DNA from: Beverwykella pulmonaria
Taxonomy: Eukaryota > Ascomycota > Dothideomycetes > Pleosporales > Melanommataceae
DNA length: 64,000 nt
Assembly (NCBI GenBank): GCA_001599595.1
Contig: BCHH01000002.1
Coordinates: 596,390-660,389, forward strand
Reading direction: 5' to 3'
Shown one piece after another: positions 11,881 through 25,322 of this stretch. The first letter of the stretch is position 1, and the number at the start of each line of letters is the position of its first letter. The notes beneath the pieces were generated by a model. That model made no database searches. It was given only the letters and a program-made list of their open reading frames with translations, and was not told where the DNA came from. Position numbers and translations under genes: made by a program.

Positions 11881-13978
11881 GTTAACCCGATACAATCTAG
11901 CGCGCCGCTTGGGCCTCTCGTATTGTTCGCAAAATCTTGTACTTCGTCAGGTATGTCACTCGGCAGCTCTTAGAGGCTGTCACGAAATCAGTGCGCCGGC
12001 TTAATTTATATTACGGTACTACATTGAGACCTAGCCACAGGCGAGTCAATGTTCTTATGTACCTATAGCTTTGATGTAATGCTTTGAGGTGATAATCATC
12101 GAAGGTGTTGTGAAGGAGAGCTCGCACGTAGTCTGCGAAAGCAAATTCAATTTAACATGATTGCACTAGTCCACACTCAACTTCCTATCTACTAATAGAA
12201 ATAGACCCTCTGGCGAGCAGATGCTCCCACTAATATGCAAAGAGCCATCTAGGATTTGGTCAAGTTGCAATCGGGTTTCCGTCCTTAGCGATTAAGCTTT
12301 AAAAATGTGGAGACTTGAACCACTTGGCGAACACGAACGCAATAACTTACAATTTGATAGTGTATGTTGAACCCGAACTTGTCATTATTGTGATCATCTT
12401 CTCAGTGTAACGGTCGTTAATTTGGCTATGGGATGTATCAGTATCTATCATTTTGATTTGGACCATGATAACAGTGGGAATAGCGGTGGTCATGGTCGTT
12501 GTTATTGGTCTGCTTGGGATTTCGAATGCCTTGTTGTTTTGTCGGACTATATACATGTACATAGATATATCACGTGAAGGTGGAAATAGCTCAGCCGCTA
12601 CCGGAATACCTCTGGTGTGCATACGTGTCCAGGACATACATCATATGCAATATCATCATAATTTATCTACAATCTTACAAGTTTACTGTGTTGAAGGTTT
12701 CACTTTGAAATACTTCGTGTCTTATGGACGAAGAGTCTCCGGAATTCAGAAGTGGATTCTGATGATCAATGTTCTGTGTACTTGTTTAGTAGTTGTATGC
12801 GATGTTGATTTTCGGAACACAAACTCATAGCCTTGTTAAGATTCTCTCTCTAGTCCAACAAATTTCAATGCATTCATCTAGAAGCCCAAAATTTTCGAGA
12901 TGCATTCGACACGTAACATTATCACTTGGCCTTTTTAAGGACGACAGTCACGATGCCAGAATATCACTAACAGCTAGCCCTTTAATCGGTAATGATAACT
13001 GGAATTCTGAAGATAACATTCTGAATCTGATGAGAGTTAGTCTAACAGAAGACTGCGCATAATAAATAGTGAAGTATAAAAAGCAATGTGATATTTAAAC
13101 TACTCATAGCCAAGGTTGACGCACAATGCTCGCCCTTTCTAGTTAAAAAACAGGCCTTCTAAAATCCTCATGCTAATGAAGACAAAGTTGCTACTTCCAG
13201 AAGCGGCCAAACGAACGCCACAAGCAACTCTGGAGGGTTCACCATACCCTCCTGGGGAGATAGATGTCACTGCATGCGATGTCCAGTTCCCCCATAAGTC
13301 TAACAACGAAAATAATTCGATAAATGACCTCTTCCTCCTCTACGAAGCCAATCTTCATCTTCCTCCACAAATGCGCCTCCTCAACATCCAAGAAATGCCT
13401 TACGAACCATTACTACGTCCTCGAATACTCTATCTATATGCCAGACATGTATGCCTCGTGGGTCCTTTGACCCCGACAAATCTGCTATCAACTTTATCGA
13501 AAGGGAGTTCACGAAGTGGAATTGTAACCGTTATACGGAGATTTTCAAGACTCAAGTTATTTGATATAAGAAGAGGCGTGTGCATCTCCTCGGCCACCAC
13601 AGCGGCGCGACATTAGTATTAGAACTTGAGAGTTTGAATCTGGGGTAGTGAAAAATGTCTGTCTAGTTGGACCTTCATTCTTAAGTATTGAGGAGCCAAA
13701 CAGGGTGAAAGAGAAATTACTGCGTGCTTTAATGCCGTAGCTGTATCAGGTAATCATTTTATCGCTACATTGAAATATCTTGGTCGCAACGGTGTCAGTG
13801 GATCGGTTATTTCCGAGGAGCCCCGAAGTTTTGCTTAGAAGAGGGTTTGGTGTTTAGCAAAGCGAAGAGTGGTGTGGTGGAATGTATAGTGGGTGTTTAG
13901 ACGCCTTTCTTTGAGAGGGCAGAACAGTGAAAGGAATACAACAGGTGAATATATATACGAGAGGTATACAAAACTCGA
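11881..13978. other. Intergenic, AT-rich, no confirmed gene
   Basis: About 2.1 kb without a supported gene. The open frame 13170-13616 (+) reads like protein in its middle (for example LLRPRILYLYARH), and a second frame continues with coding-like sequence (FDPDKSAINFIEREF). It may be a frameshifted relic, but no family was recognised. Confidence 0.4.
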
Positions 13979-15410
<1,432 letters not shown>

Positions 15411-16150
15411 GCTCGCCAAAAAAAATTGTACGATTGTTGTTGTTGAGAGCAAAATATAGTGGGGTCTATGAATGACGTCTGCAGTAGAGAAGATGCCCGA
15501 TACTTGCGTACGGGTACGAACGGCTCATTTTCCCCCGGTATCGTATCTGGCGATGAGCACATAAAACCCTTATCTGTGAGTCTTCGCTCACTTGATAAAA
15601 TGAGAATCCACATGGTGTGGTGTCGGGAAGATACTGGTTTACCGTTAGTGCATCGGATACAAGCAGCCGATGCTGCTGACCAATGGATTAAAACCTAGGA
15701 AAGATTATTGCGTTCCTCAGAGACCAGTTGTCATAGTCTCTGATAAATTCTTCCTAAAAGGTCGGCCTTTGCTAACTGTAAGTGGAAAAGCTGGCTAGTT
15801 TTTACTATCATACATCTACGTCTTTGCAAAGTCTCAAATCCCTGAGAGGTCGAGTAATGGGCTTTGCCTGGTGGGGAACCGAACCTTCCGTCGACAACAC
15901 TACCTATGCCTTCTCACTGTGAAACGGCATGATCTTTTGGCAGTGGTCGTTGAAGGACCCTAGCTAAAAGATTTATCCAGATGAAGATCCTTTCTCGGAC
16001 CCAGGTCCTGATTTTCCAAACCTGCCATCTTGATCGGTGAGTTTGTACTTCGAATAAGACCTGTAAATATGGGGACTTCGTTGAACAAACTTGACGATAC
16101 TGGAAGTGGTTTTATTTAACTGTGATACATACATTAATTGTATATTTAGC

Positions 16151-16274
16151 TGTCAGCCACCATATCAGTCACGTGGATGTACCGCTGACAAATCAGTCCT
16201 TCATATACATATCAGCGTGCATATCACACACAATATACACATCTTTATACCCTCTTACCCATACCCTGCTTATA
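16151..16274 (+). repeat. Diverged LTR relic, family A
   Basis: Resembles the 155-bp LTR at 23961-24115. Shared blocks include GTCACGTGGAT, the CTGACAAATCAGTCC region, TACACATCTTTATACC and the GCTTA end. Its ends are eroded and no target-site duplication was found. Confidence 0.5.
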
Positions 16275-16376
16275 CTGCCTTTCCTACGGGCCCCGTTTTC
16301 TATTATTAATATGCTTCCCTACATGATTATTTCGAAAACGAATCAATTGTACAGTAGATCCATTATGGTTACTGCC

Positions 16377-16502
16377 TGTAAGCAGGATGTGAGCAAGAGG
16401 GTATCAAAATGTGTATTGTGTGTGAGATATATACAGCGGGTATATGACGGATTGACTAGTCAATGGCTTATCCTCGTGACTGTATAGTGTCCTGGACTTA
16501 CG
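16377..16502 (-). repeat. Diverged solo LTR, family A, reverse orientation
   Basis: Begins TGTAAGCAGG and ends GGACTTACG. On the reverse strand it matches the family A LTR, including a GTGTATTGTGTGTGAGATAT core (plus-strand reading) and the conserved GTGTCC block near its end. No clear target duplication. Confidence 0.55.
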
Positions 16503-17556
16503 GGTAGGTCTGAAAACACCTAGGATGCAGGAAATTGTAAAGCTCTCGCCCCTTCATACTCCAGTCGTAGAGAGGACGACCATCACTTCATTATATATCC
16601 CAGGTTGCCGATATGATCAATAATGAACATTTCTACAATCACTTTTGATAAACTGCTACAGGACGCATATATCCTTACAAGACGAAAGTATTACTATCTT
16701 TTCTTATACTTGCTTCCTCGTATCTGCAAGTCGGCTCCACACCATAGCTCAGCTCTCTTCTAAGGAACGACAGCATGACCTTCCTCCAAGATTCCGCTGA
16801 CCCGAGTCAACCGCTCTTGACTACCCATATATTCGTCGCGTAATCCGGATGCACCCTCCTACAACTGTATCTAACTCGATATCCTGTCTCGGGACCCGTC
16901 TGCTAGATCTTTGCTTTGGCAAACGAATACAAGTGGGTGACGAAACGCCGCGTACAATCCTAGATTATGCGGCAGCCATCCAGTGGAGCAAGATGGTGAA
17001 CGAGGAGGCTTAGCCTAATTTTGCAGAAGCGATTGATTGGTGTTTGCATGCAAAGGAACTGATTGATTGGAGTTAGAGAAAGGAGATATGGACGCACGTG
17101 ATTACCGGTATCCTCTGGGCGCGCTTGTCATCGACAAGTATCTTAGAAGCCTATTATTGCTTGAACCTTCCGATGCTCATGGGAGTTCGTCACCATAGCA
17201 AAGTCACCGTGCCTAAAGGGCTACATTTTGATTGGCTAGATGTCGGCCCCCTTCGAGGCAGGTGAGCCGATCGTTTTACTCATAGTAGCAATGCGCTCGC
17301 TTTACCTTCCTTCAAAATCAATTTGTACCTGACGACCCGGGTTCCTTTAGGTTAATAACTTCAATATTTCACTGGAGTTGCTTACGAGCTGTCCTACAAA
17401 AAGCGAACACATGGCTGCTAAATCTTCCGGCATTACCCCTATCTGGACTAGCGTTCTCAATCCCAAGTCTGCGTTCTGCGAAACGGCGGTGACTCAAATA
17501 TCCAACCGACAAACAACGTAGCTGTGCTTCACTAACAACCTCAAGACCTCTTCATC

Positions 17557-18550
17557 ATGCCTCAAAAACTATACCTCGTCCGCCACGCAGAAGGCGAACA
17601 CAACGCTACCGTATGTACCTGATTCCATGCGTCTTCTGCGAGGATAGTATTCTCTAACACCATTTCAAGCAAAACTACACCATCCCCGATCCTGTCCTAA
17701 CTGCCAAGGGCAAAGCACAATGTCGCGCTCTACAGGCCTCCTTCAAGCACCACGACACTATCGAACTTGTTCTTGCCTCTCCACTGCGACGCACCATCCA
17801 AACCGCCAGCCTCAGCTTTGGTCCAACTCTAGCGCGAAAAGATGTACCGTTTATCCTTAATCCCCTGCTGCAGGAGGTCAGTGATATGGGAAGTGACACG
17901 GGCTCAGCCCCGGATGAACTGAAGCAAGGGATCTCAGATCTGTTTGCTGATGATAGCGTGGGGTTTGATCTGGGTAAGATTGACTGCAATGCTGTAGACG
18001 AGGGATGGAATAACAAGGTTTGCCGCATTTGGGAAGACATACATCACGTGACTCAACGATTTACTTGAGACAGACTGGATACTACGCATACACCAGAGAC
18101 GCTATATCAAAACGCGCATCCGATATTAGAAGCTGGATCTTCCAGCGTTCTGAAGAACACGTTCGTAATTCATTCCTTTATCCTCAAAGTACGGTTATCG
18201 GCTGCCCCAACTGACCACTTCGAAGATCCTGGTCGTTAGCCACGGAGCATTTCTCCACTTCCTCACTGAAGACTGGGATGTGGATGATCCCATGATTGGC
18301 ACGATGCGATCCTATTCTATTAAATTTCTGTCAAACTGACGAGAATGTAGGAACCGCATATCATAACTGCGAACTTCGGATCTTCGAATTTACGCCAGAA
18401 TCTACGAGCACCAATGCACATGTCGTGGAAACGGCTGAGAGCAAACAGAATAGAGGCAAGGATGAGCCTGAGGACGACCCACATGTCTTGGACGAGTTGA
18501 GCACTGTTGCGGCGGAGGCAAAGGCAAAGGCTAACATGAAAGGAGCTTGA
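17557..18550 (+). CDS. Histidine phosphatase (phosphoglycerate mutase-like)
   Basis: Predicted 253-aa histidine phosphatase superfamily protein. Exons are 17557-17610, 17670-18017, 18074-18160, 18226-18298 and 18351-18550. The first motif, LVRHAEGEHN, has the phospho-acceptor His10. ASPLRRTIQTA follows near residue 55. The second catalytic His is in VVSHGAFLHFL (about His169). Introns 1-3 are ordinary GT-AG introns. Intron 4 (18299-18350) must start with GC (G|GCACGA) to keep the frame and the expected GTAYHNCE sequence. It is either a rare GC-AG intron or a mutated GT donor. The C-terminus is acidic and Lys/Ala-rich. The substrate is unknown; many fungal members act as general phosphatases. 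Family call is strong; intactness is uncertain because of intron 4. Confidence 0.8.
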
Positions 18551-21318
18551 TGAATGGTGGGAATAGATCTTGTAACGCTCTATCTAATTCTCGAAATTTC
18601 CTGATAGTAGGAACGACATGTTCGATGACCCTCTAGACTACTTTCGATTATGAATAGTAGACATAAGAATGTTACATTTGTAAAGACTCTAAGGCTATTG
18701 AGGTAAACCTATGCACGCTACGGTTAATTCCAGTTTGGGTCAGAAGGACGAGACAACCGCTGCAGAGCCTTGTTGTATCTGACCAGCTTGCCTTTGTCGT
18801 TCTATCGCAACTACACGGAGCATCACCCTGTTTTATCTGATTTGTACAATACGTCCATGGCTCATCGAGAATCGTTATTAGCCATGAAGAAAGATACAAT
18901 GTGGTTTCCACTAACGTTAATGGACATGACTAAATAATAAAAATTTCTATGCGTGGATCAAATTACCACTCTTCGGTAAGAAAGAAGGCGCCTATTCCTT
19001 ATGTACCATATCTATTTCTAGCCCACATGTAAAGGAATCCTTTTATCGTATAAAGCCCCTAGTTATCTGTCAATTACCGCTCCAGCTCAATCTCTAAAAC
19101 TCCAATTTGCCACTCCAAACCCGTTCTCCAACACCACATCTCTACCTCCCCAACTTCCTCCTCCAACTTTTTCTAATCGATCTCCGTCCGCCTACACTGC
19201 ATCGAGCGATGAAATTCAACTAGGCCGTGGTGAAGAAGTACTCGATCCAGAGTTTTTAGCGAGAATTCTCGGGGGATCGAAGGTGCACATCAGATGCGGA
19301 CTATGGGGGAAGGCCAGGGGATCGTGGTGGATTAAGACTGTAGCATCCACAACGGCATAATAGCTTCGTACTGTCGAGATGACTAGAGACTCGAAATTGA
19401 CCCAAAGTCCTCTATTCACCAAATTGACCCTCTAACCCAAGTACGTAAGCCCATATGCCGATCTTTTACGAATTTATCGGTAAAATATATCCCTCTATTG
19501 TTCAATTGCACAAATTTCATTTTGTTCTGTACCTCACCCGCGTAGCACCCAGCTGCGAGCCCTATGCAGCCAATGGCCAATTCGTCCTCGGCGCACTTTC
19601 ACAACTTTTCATCAAGAAAAATTATCTCACTTCTATGAATAGGGTCTCCTAAAATGATAGGTTGACCAATTGCAAGCGCCCATGAGAGAGGTGCACGTTG
19701 TCTCGGTTGCTCCGTAGCTGTTGTGTATTTTCCTCCCTTTCGTGCTCCATCTCCACTAGATCCTCATCTGGGACTTCACCTCCTAAGAATACTCTCTGCG
19801 CATTTGGGAAACTTTCTGGGTTATGGAGATAACACCTTTTGGGTTCCCAGTGGTCCCAGACGTGAATGTGACGTATGCTAGATCCTCCGAATGGATTTGT
19901 ATAGATATTCACTCAAAAATTATTAATCATGATCTTCTCTAAGGAACTGCAACACGTTACCAACTCGTATGACCTGTGGAGTTGATGCTAAACGCCGGCG
20001 AATATGTTTGGCCAATCACACAACTTGACTGCCTGGGCTCTCAGCGTCAGCCTAGGAGACTCGTTCTATGATCCATCAAATGTGCGATAAATTGCTCAAA
20101 ATTCTTCAGTTGTGAAATTGACCTCGACCCAAATTAATGGCTAGGCTAGAAATTACGGATACTGATATAACGGCCTTGTGAACTCTACATTGCCATCATC
20201 CATATGTAACGCAGCAGCCATCCTCTGTGCTGGTAGATACGAAGGAATGACAGTGGGTCTCTTTGCCCTGTAGCTATGTCTCGGCCTTTGATAAACTGCT
20301 GAGAGACTCATGTCAGAAGTGGAAATAAATTGAAGACGGGGACACAAGACTTCGTAAGCCGGCGAGCATGTAGTGAGGTGGCGTCAGATCGATGAGTTAA
20401 ATACACAGTAATTCCCGTCACGTATCGTGGAGGCAGTCAATCGTCTGAAGGATTGATATGTATTCAAAGGAGCGTGAAAGTTGTGTCGCACGAAAACTAT
20501 ATATACTCATGCCAGTGGAATTAACGAAATAGGCAGGTGTGGAATAGGCAGGACACGTGACAATACCTCCGTGGCAATTCATATTAGTCCGTGTACATTG
20601 CCCTAGATTTCGATAAACTTCAGGTTCTCTAAAACATTTCTGAAGGCTTATAGCGTAGACGGCTTAGGCAATCTCATGCAGATGATCGTCAGTTAGTTTT
20701 GAATAAAACTATCGCTAAGAGTTTCGCGTCGCATTTTCTGTCGTGAATTGAAGATTCTCTTTCAAAAAGCCGATACCAGAGTCACGGACCTGCTCTGTAA
20801 GTCCGGCCACTGTTCCGGCCGTTTGCCGATGTTTCACTGCCCAGGATGGCACGGAGGATACGATCGGCGAACGTGCGCGTCAGCCATCCTTCCGTGCGAT
20901 AGTTTAAACTGCCAACGAGTTTCATATGTCCGAGAGGAAGCGGCGAAGGCATCTGCACGCGAACAAGACATATTCGGGCTTCAGTCACATAACAACAGAC
21001 AGACAACCAAAGGATGAAATCGTTGGAATTAAAAGGTAGCGACAGGAGACATTTGGCAAAGTTACACGTGCACCGACCCGAAGAACAACAGAAAATAATG
21101 CCAGGTAGAAGATGCAGCGTAGTAAAGAAGTGTATTTGAGAGCAAAAGAGTATGGGCTTAAACAATATACAAAAAACAAGAATAAGTAGTATCCCCCACG
21201 TTCGCTGCTACTGTTCCGAATAGTGTAGGCCTGGGGCGTGGGTAAGAGAACAACGCCAAGCCTCAACAATACGCCAACATATTCATCGAGGCTATGATAC
21301 CTCCATAAAACCATTCGC
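18551..21318. other. Intergenic with an LTR relic
   Basis: About 2.8 kb without a recognised gene. Open frames such as 19649-19912 (-) lack an ATG at their start and a recognisable motif. A diverged family C LTR lies at 20416-20562. Confidence 0.5.
20416..20562. repeat. Diverged solo LTR, family C
   Basis: Starts CGTCACG and ends CACGTGACA. Internal blocks match the better copies at 26808 and 27650 (GTCTGA, GTGAAAG, CTATATATACTCATG, GGACACGTGACA). The flanks ATTCC and ATACC look like a target duplication with one mismatch. Confidence 0.5.
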
Positions 21319-21951
21319 CTAAGCCACATCGCAGCCCCAGATGCCGTTGAAGTTGGCACAACCGATCTTCTTGTAATCCTGGTTTGTCAAGATATCGACA
21401 TGGCCGGTGCTTGTGTACATCCATCCCTCGGAGGCCGTCTCGCACTCGCCGTTTAGTAGACTAGGCCGCTCGCAGAGCCAGCCTCCAACAAAGGCGTGCT
21501 TGAAGTCTCCTGGGCCGGCAGGCGCAAGAACTTGGCCGAAGGATCCAGGGTTCAGCTCGTGCACCATCTGGCCGTTGCTATCTGTGACAGTCTTAAGCGC
21601 GTTAGCTTCGAGCTTGTCATCATGCTGGAATTCCCTGAGGCCGAGCTTCTTCATGTATTCGTTCACAACGCTCATGTAACCGTTATCGGCAGGAGGGGCG
21701 GGTGCAGGGGCGGGTGCTGGGGCAGGTGCGGGAGCTGGTGCTGGCGCCGGTGCGGGTGCGGGTGCAGGCGCTGGAGCAGGAGCGGGCGCTGGAGCAGGAG
21801 CTGGCGCTGGAGCAGGTCCATTTTGTGGAAAGACTTTGCTCCAGTCTACACCAGAGAAGTCATAGTGGACCTTGGACCAATCTTGGGGAGTTGGGAGAGC
21901 GAGAGCAGAGCTGGCGAAGGCAAGGATAGCGAAAACCTGTGTGGAGTGCAT
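21319..21951 (-). CDS. Secreted CAP-like protein with Ala-Pro repeat linker
   Basis: Predicted intronless 210-aa secreted protein. The ATG is at 21951. Residues 1 to about 19 form a signal peptide ending near ALALP. A run of roughly 20 Ala-Pro dipeptides follows (about residues 46-86). The C-terminal domain (about 90-210) carries LEANALKT, GQMVHELNPGSF, VGGWLCERP and the end GWMYTSTGHVDILT...IGCANFNGIWGCD. Spacing and the late Cys/His pattern suggest a CAP (SCP/PR1-like) fold. That assignment is by pattern only, and the protein could be a lineage-specific secreted family. Four Cys residues probably form disulfides. A close paralogue lies at 60573-61280, with a different linker but matching promoter blocks. 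Role unknown; possibly cell-wall or host-interface. Confidence 0.8.
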   Translation of the reverse strand: MHSTQVFAILAFASSALALPTPQDWSKVHYDFSGVDWSKVFPQNGPAPAPAPAPAPAPAPAPAPAPAPAPAPAPAPAPAPAPAPAPPADNGYMSVVNEYMKKLGLREFQHDDKLEANALKTVTDSNGQMVHELNPGSFGQVLAPAGPGDFKHAFVGGWLCERPSLLNGECETASEGWMYTSTGHVDILTNQDYKKIGCANFNGIWGCDVA

Positions 21952-22112
21952 GATTTCTGTTTTAGGGGGGTGAGGTGTGATTGGTGTAGGCTGCGGGAGA
22001 AGTAAATGGTGGTGCGAAAGGTATGTCGACGAACGTGCAATGTAAATGAATGTAAGGTCCTGAAAGGAGTTTCTGGAAAAGAGTGTGGTGTCGAGGAGAG
22101 ACTGGATATTGC

Positions 22113-22171
22113 AAAGTCGCAGACTTGTCCAGACAGATCTTCACGGGCCCGCCGTGCCGCCTGCCCTTATA
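22113..22171 (-). promoter_or_regulatory. Promoter block shared with the second CAP-like gene
   Basis: On the plus strand this reads AAGTCGCAGACTTGTCCAGA near 22114, then GCCGCCTGCCCTTATA ending at 22171. The same two blocks, slightly diverged and in the same order, lie at 61470-61524 before the paralogue. On the gene strand the second block supplies TATAAGGGCAG, a likely TATA region about 215 bp before the ATG. Confidence 0.6.
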
Positions 22172-23960
22172 TACCTACCATATTGCGATTCATGAGTATG
22201 CAGGTGATCTGCGTGGCGAGATTGCATACCCCCGACTTGCATGTCCGCAGATACGAGAAGTCTCTTTTTTGCGGGATGGGTGTGGCGCATAATGACAAGC
22301 GCTGAGCGTAATCAAGACTGCGGATTCGTTATGAACGCCCTCGACCGTTAATAATCATTGTTTTTGCGTCGTCATTGTTTGTTCTGATCAAAAGGCCGTA
22401 GTTTAGGTTCAACAGCATGTGAGATATCTCGTTGATGATCTCCAATCTCTCGTCTCCTGAAGTCAGCATGGTATGTACATCTCACCCGCGCACAATATCG
22501 GGTTCAAAGACTCGCTTCGCTCTTCCCCAAAAACTGCTCCGGTGTTTGTTTTATGTGGCTGCTGCTTTAGCGTACCCGGCGGCCAGTAAGATGATGTCAA
22601 GTGTGCCCCTGCAGCGGCGGCACCTGCGCACAGTAAGCGAGAATTACCCCTGGCTAACGGACTTGTGCTCTTATTATTCGCTCTCAAGGTCTTGGGCTGA
22701 ATATCCTTCCCTTGGCCTTACTTTATTTCTATTCTTTCTGGTGTGCTGGCACACTTGGCTGACTCTTTTTAGTTCACCCTGCCTTCTTCTGGCAGCAAAC
22801 CCCTGATTTACAAATTGTAGCGGCGGGAAGCAGTCGGAAATAGTCTGTGCTCCAAGGCCGTGATCTGCGGTTGCTGAACGGATCTTCCTCCGAGATGACC
22901 GAGCGGCCTCCGCATCTTGTATCTGTCCGACCTACGGTTTTTGTGGCTGAAACACAGCCCGCGGAGATGTTTTTAAGGAGGCATAACTTGGATCCTTTCG
23001 TTCAACTTTACGACACGGCCCTACGCCTTCACCACACGCGCATCCTCAGTTAAATCGGGCAGTCAGAGTATCACATGCAAAATTGACTAATTAGCAGCAT
23101 GAGCTGAAGAGAATTGAGCGGGGTGGCGAAAACGTGACTCTTAGACCGCCCGAGCGTTTGGGTAATAGCTCAGCCTTGCTGAGCCAGATCTTCACTTCAC
23201 CCTTGGTACATTTCCCAATCGGGCGAGTGTGACCATAAAGGGATTAGCGTTAATAAGCCTTACCCAAATGGAATTCAAGTTATTGTGATAACACCTGGAG
23301 CTGCCAACGGGCTTTTCCATATGGCTCCTTCAACTTCAGTTCCGGTGCTCCGCACAAACTGCAAATCAATTGAGCTATGTTGGCGCACATTTCGGATGGC
23401 GAGAAGGCGAAGTAAGCCAGTTTGCTTAGCGCGAGGCGCCCCCATGAACCCTGTCTCGATGTGCGTACTATTCTATTGTCGGAGGATGTAGACATAATAA
23501 ACGAATTCCGTTGCGCCTGAAGTCTTTGGTCGGGCTATAGAACGATATGGACATGACTTGAATCTGAGGCTATACTCAGTGCATAGACAAAATCATCTCT
23601 ATTTAGGTTTGAAGTCCTATGTGTCTACAGTGCATATGGCTCGTCCAAGGTGTAGTGCAGGTCATTTGCTTTACAAATCCCCATGTCGCCCTCCGCGTTG
23701 CCAGAGGGTAGCAACGCCCAGGAGGATTGTGCGGGTTGCAGATCAAGACAGCCCTGATAGAGGGCGAGTAGAGCTCGTCAAGGTAGACTCTTAGTACCTA
23801 ATACTTCTTGATTGTGCGAAAAACTCGTCCAGAGGTATATCGACAGGTAAATCCTTTTGCTCGATTTCGAAGTGCGATGGATAGATCCAGACCACTCCAG
23901 TATAGCGTAACGGCCGTCACACAGGCACCATGATCACATATCGCTTCTATCAATGCATCA
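22172..23960. other. Intergenic, no recognised gene
   Basis: About 1.8 kb between the CAP-like gene promoter and the retrotransposon. Open frames such as 22432-22806 are hydrophobic by chance and have no recognisable family signature. Confidence 0.5.
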
Positions 23961-24115
23961 TGTAAGCAGGACACTATGTCACGTGGATATGCCACTGACT
24001 AATCACTCCGTCATATATATATCACCTGTACATATCTCACACATCACACACATATATACACACACAGACATACAATACACATCTCCATACTCTCTCATCC
24101 GCCCTCCAGCTTACA
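23961..24115 (+). repeat. 5' LTR, family A
   Basis: 155 bp, TGTAAGCAGG at the start and CCAGCTTACA at the end, preceded by CATCA. It contains a GTCACGTGG block and an AT/CA-rich core. Identical to the 3' LTR. Confidence 0.9.
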
Positions 24116-24127
24116 GTTATGAGCCCG
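24116..24127 (+). other. Primer-binding site matching half initiator tRNA-Met
   Basis: GTTATGAGCCCG starts at the first base after the 5' LTR. Its first 11 bases are the reverse complement of the anticodon arm of eukaryotic initiator tRNA-Met (GGGCTCATAAC). Drosophila copia and yeast Ty5 are known to prime from such a half-tRNA rather than the 3' acceptor end. Confidence 0.7.
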
Positions 24128-24221
24128 GATCACGCCTAACTGCATATCTTTTGACGATCTACTACCTTTGTTATATCAATCAATCCTATCGTTGTCGACC
24201 CCGCACCTGAGTATCCTCAAT

Positions 24222-25322
24222 ATGACTTCAGTAGTCAAACAATCAGTTACCCTTATCGCCCCTGAGGACTGGGAGACATGGATTCTCATTGTCGAAGCCT
24301 TCGCTGGCGACTCGTGGCGATATATTAATCCTTCCTCTACCACTGCTGTTGTTCTCGATGAACCAGATCAGCCAAATCCATCTGACTTTGGAGGCACAAA
24401 CACATCAAATATCGCTGCAGGTCAACGAGCTCACTGGATTGAATTCAACAATCTATATTATCGACAGCTCAAAGAGTATCAAAGAAAGAAATCAAAACTT
24501 GAGAAGGCTGAAGAATATATCATCACCCACATTGATAAGTCCTACCTGCTTCAAAAGGCTAACTACACCTCACTTAGAGACTTCCTTGTATACTTGAAAA
24601 AAGCTCTAGCTCCCTCTGAGCCGACCCGCGAACAAACAATTATTGATCACTACCTGCGAGCAAAGAAACTAAGTGCTCAAGACACCAACTTTGACACCTG
24701 GCAACAAGACTACCGCACGGCATATATGAGAGCCAAAGAAGCCAAGATACCTGATGTGACTGGCGATAGAGCGCATTGGGACCTTGTCAAGGCGATCATT
24801 CAACTGGACACTGGTTACGCAGCCGTTATATCTACACAAATTACCTCAAACCCAACATCACTGCCATCAATTGAAGACACGCTCAGCGCATTTACTCAAC
24901 ACTATTGACGAACTAGACTGAGGAGAGAAAATATACACGGCGGAGTATTTGGAGCAAAGCTAAATGGTGAAGAATCTCCATACCACAACCACAACCACAA
25001 CCACAACCACAAGAAAAGGCCAAACGATAATACACCAACAAAGCCGTGTATATGTGGTGATATACACTTCTGGGGTCAATGCCCGTACATCATCACATCG
25101 CTGAGACCAAGTGGATTCATTGAAGACCCTGAAAAAGCCAAGAAGATTACTGCATACAAAGCCAAGGACCATGAAGGCATACTAGACAAGGTCCGCGACA
25201 AATATAAACGATTCAGGAGGCAAAGAAGCAAGGATATCAGCAAGAGCAATGAATCTGATTCGATAGTAATTGACGCTGGAGACGACCCCGCTCAGCCACC
25301 ACATGCATCTGAGGCATATTAA
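24222..25322 (+). pseudogene. Copia-type gag with one in-frame stop
   Basis: The ATG at 24222 opens a 229-codon frame ending in TGA at 24906-24908. The same frame then continues open to TAA at 25320-25322, about 366 codons in all. The first part reads like a copia gag: an early DWETW Trp motif, then a helical region with YLLQKANYTSLRDFLVYLKK. The second part has a His-Asn repeat from (CCACAA)n at about 24980-25013 and a CICGDIHFWGQC zinc-knuckle-like run, then a basic KRFRRQR region. The stop replaces one codon between CAA-CAC-TAT and CGA and is the only break seen. It may be a C-to-T change (CGA to TGA) or a site of readthrough. The protein would form virus-like particles in the cytoplasm; this is known of the family, not shown here. 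Confidence 0.75.

Larger units (their letters stand above)
15411..17556. other. Intergenic with two LTR relics
   Basis: About 2.1 kb with no recognised gene. It contains two diverged copies of LTR family A in opposite orientation (16151-16274 and 16377-16502). The rest shows no coding signature. Confidence 0.5.

Noticed and set aside
15850..15930. Possible tRNA B box near 15885-15895 (minus strand reads GGTTCGGTTCC)
   Set aside because: No matching acceptor stem or A box could be placed at the right distance, so no tRNA is called.
21496..22005. 169-codon plus-strand frame rich in Gly/Arg/Trp across the CAP-like gene
   Set aside because: It is the complement of the Ala-Pro repeat region and its composition follows from that repeat; no independent evidence.
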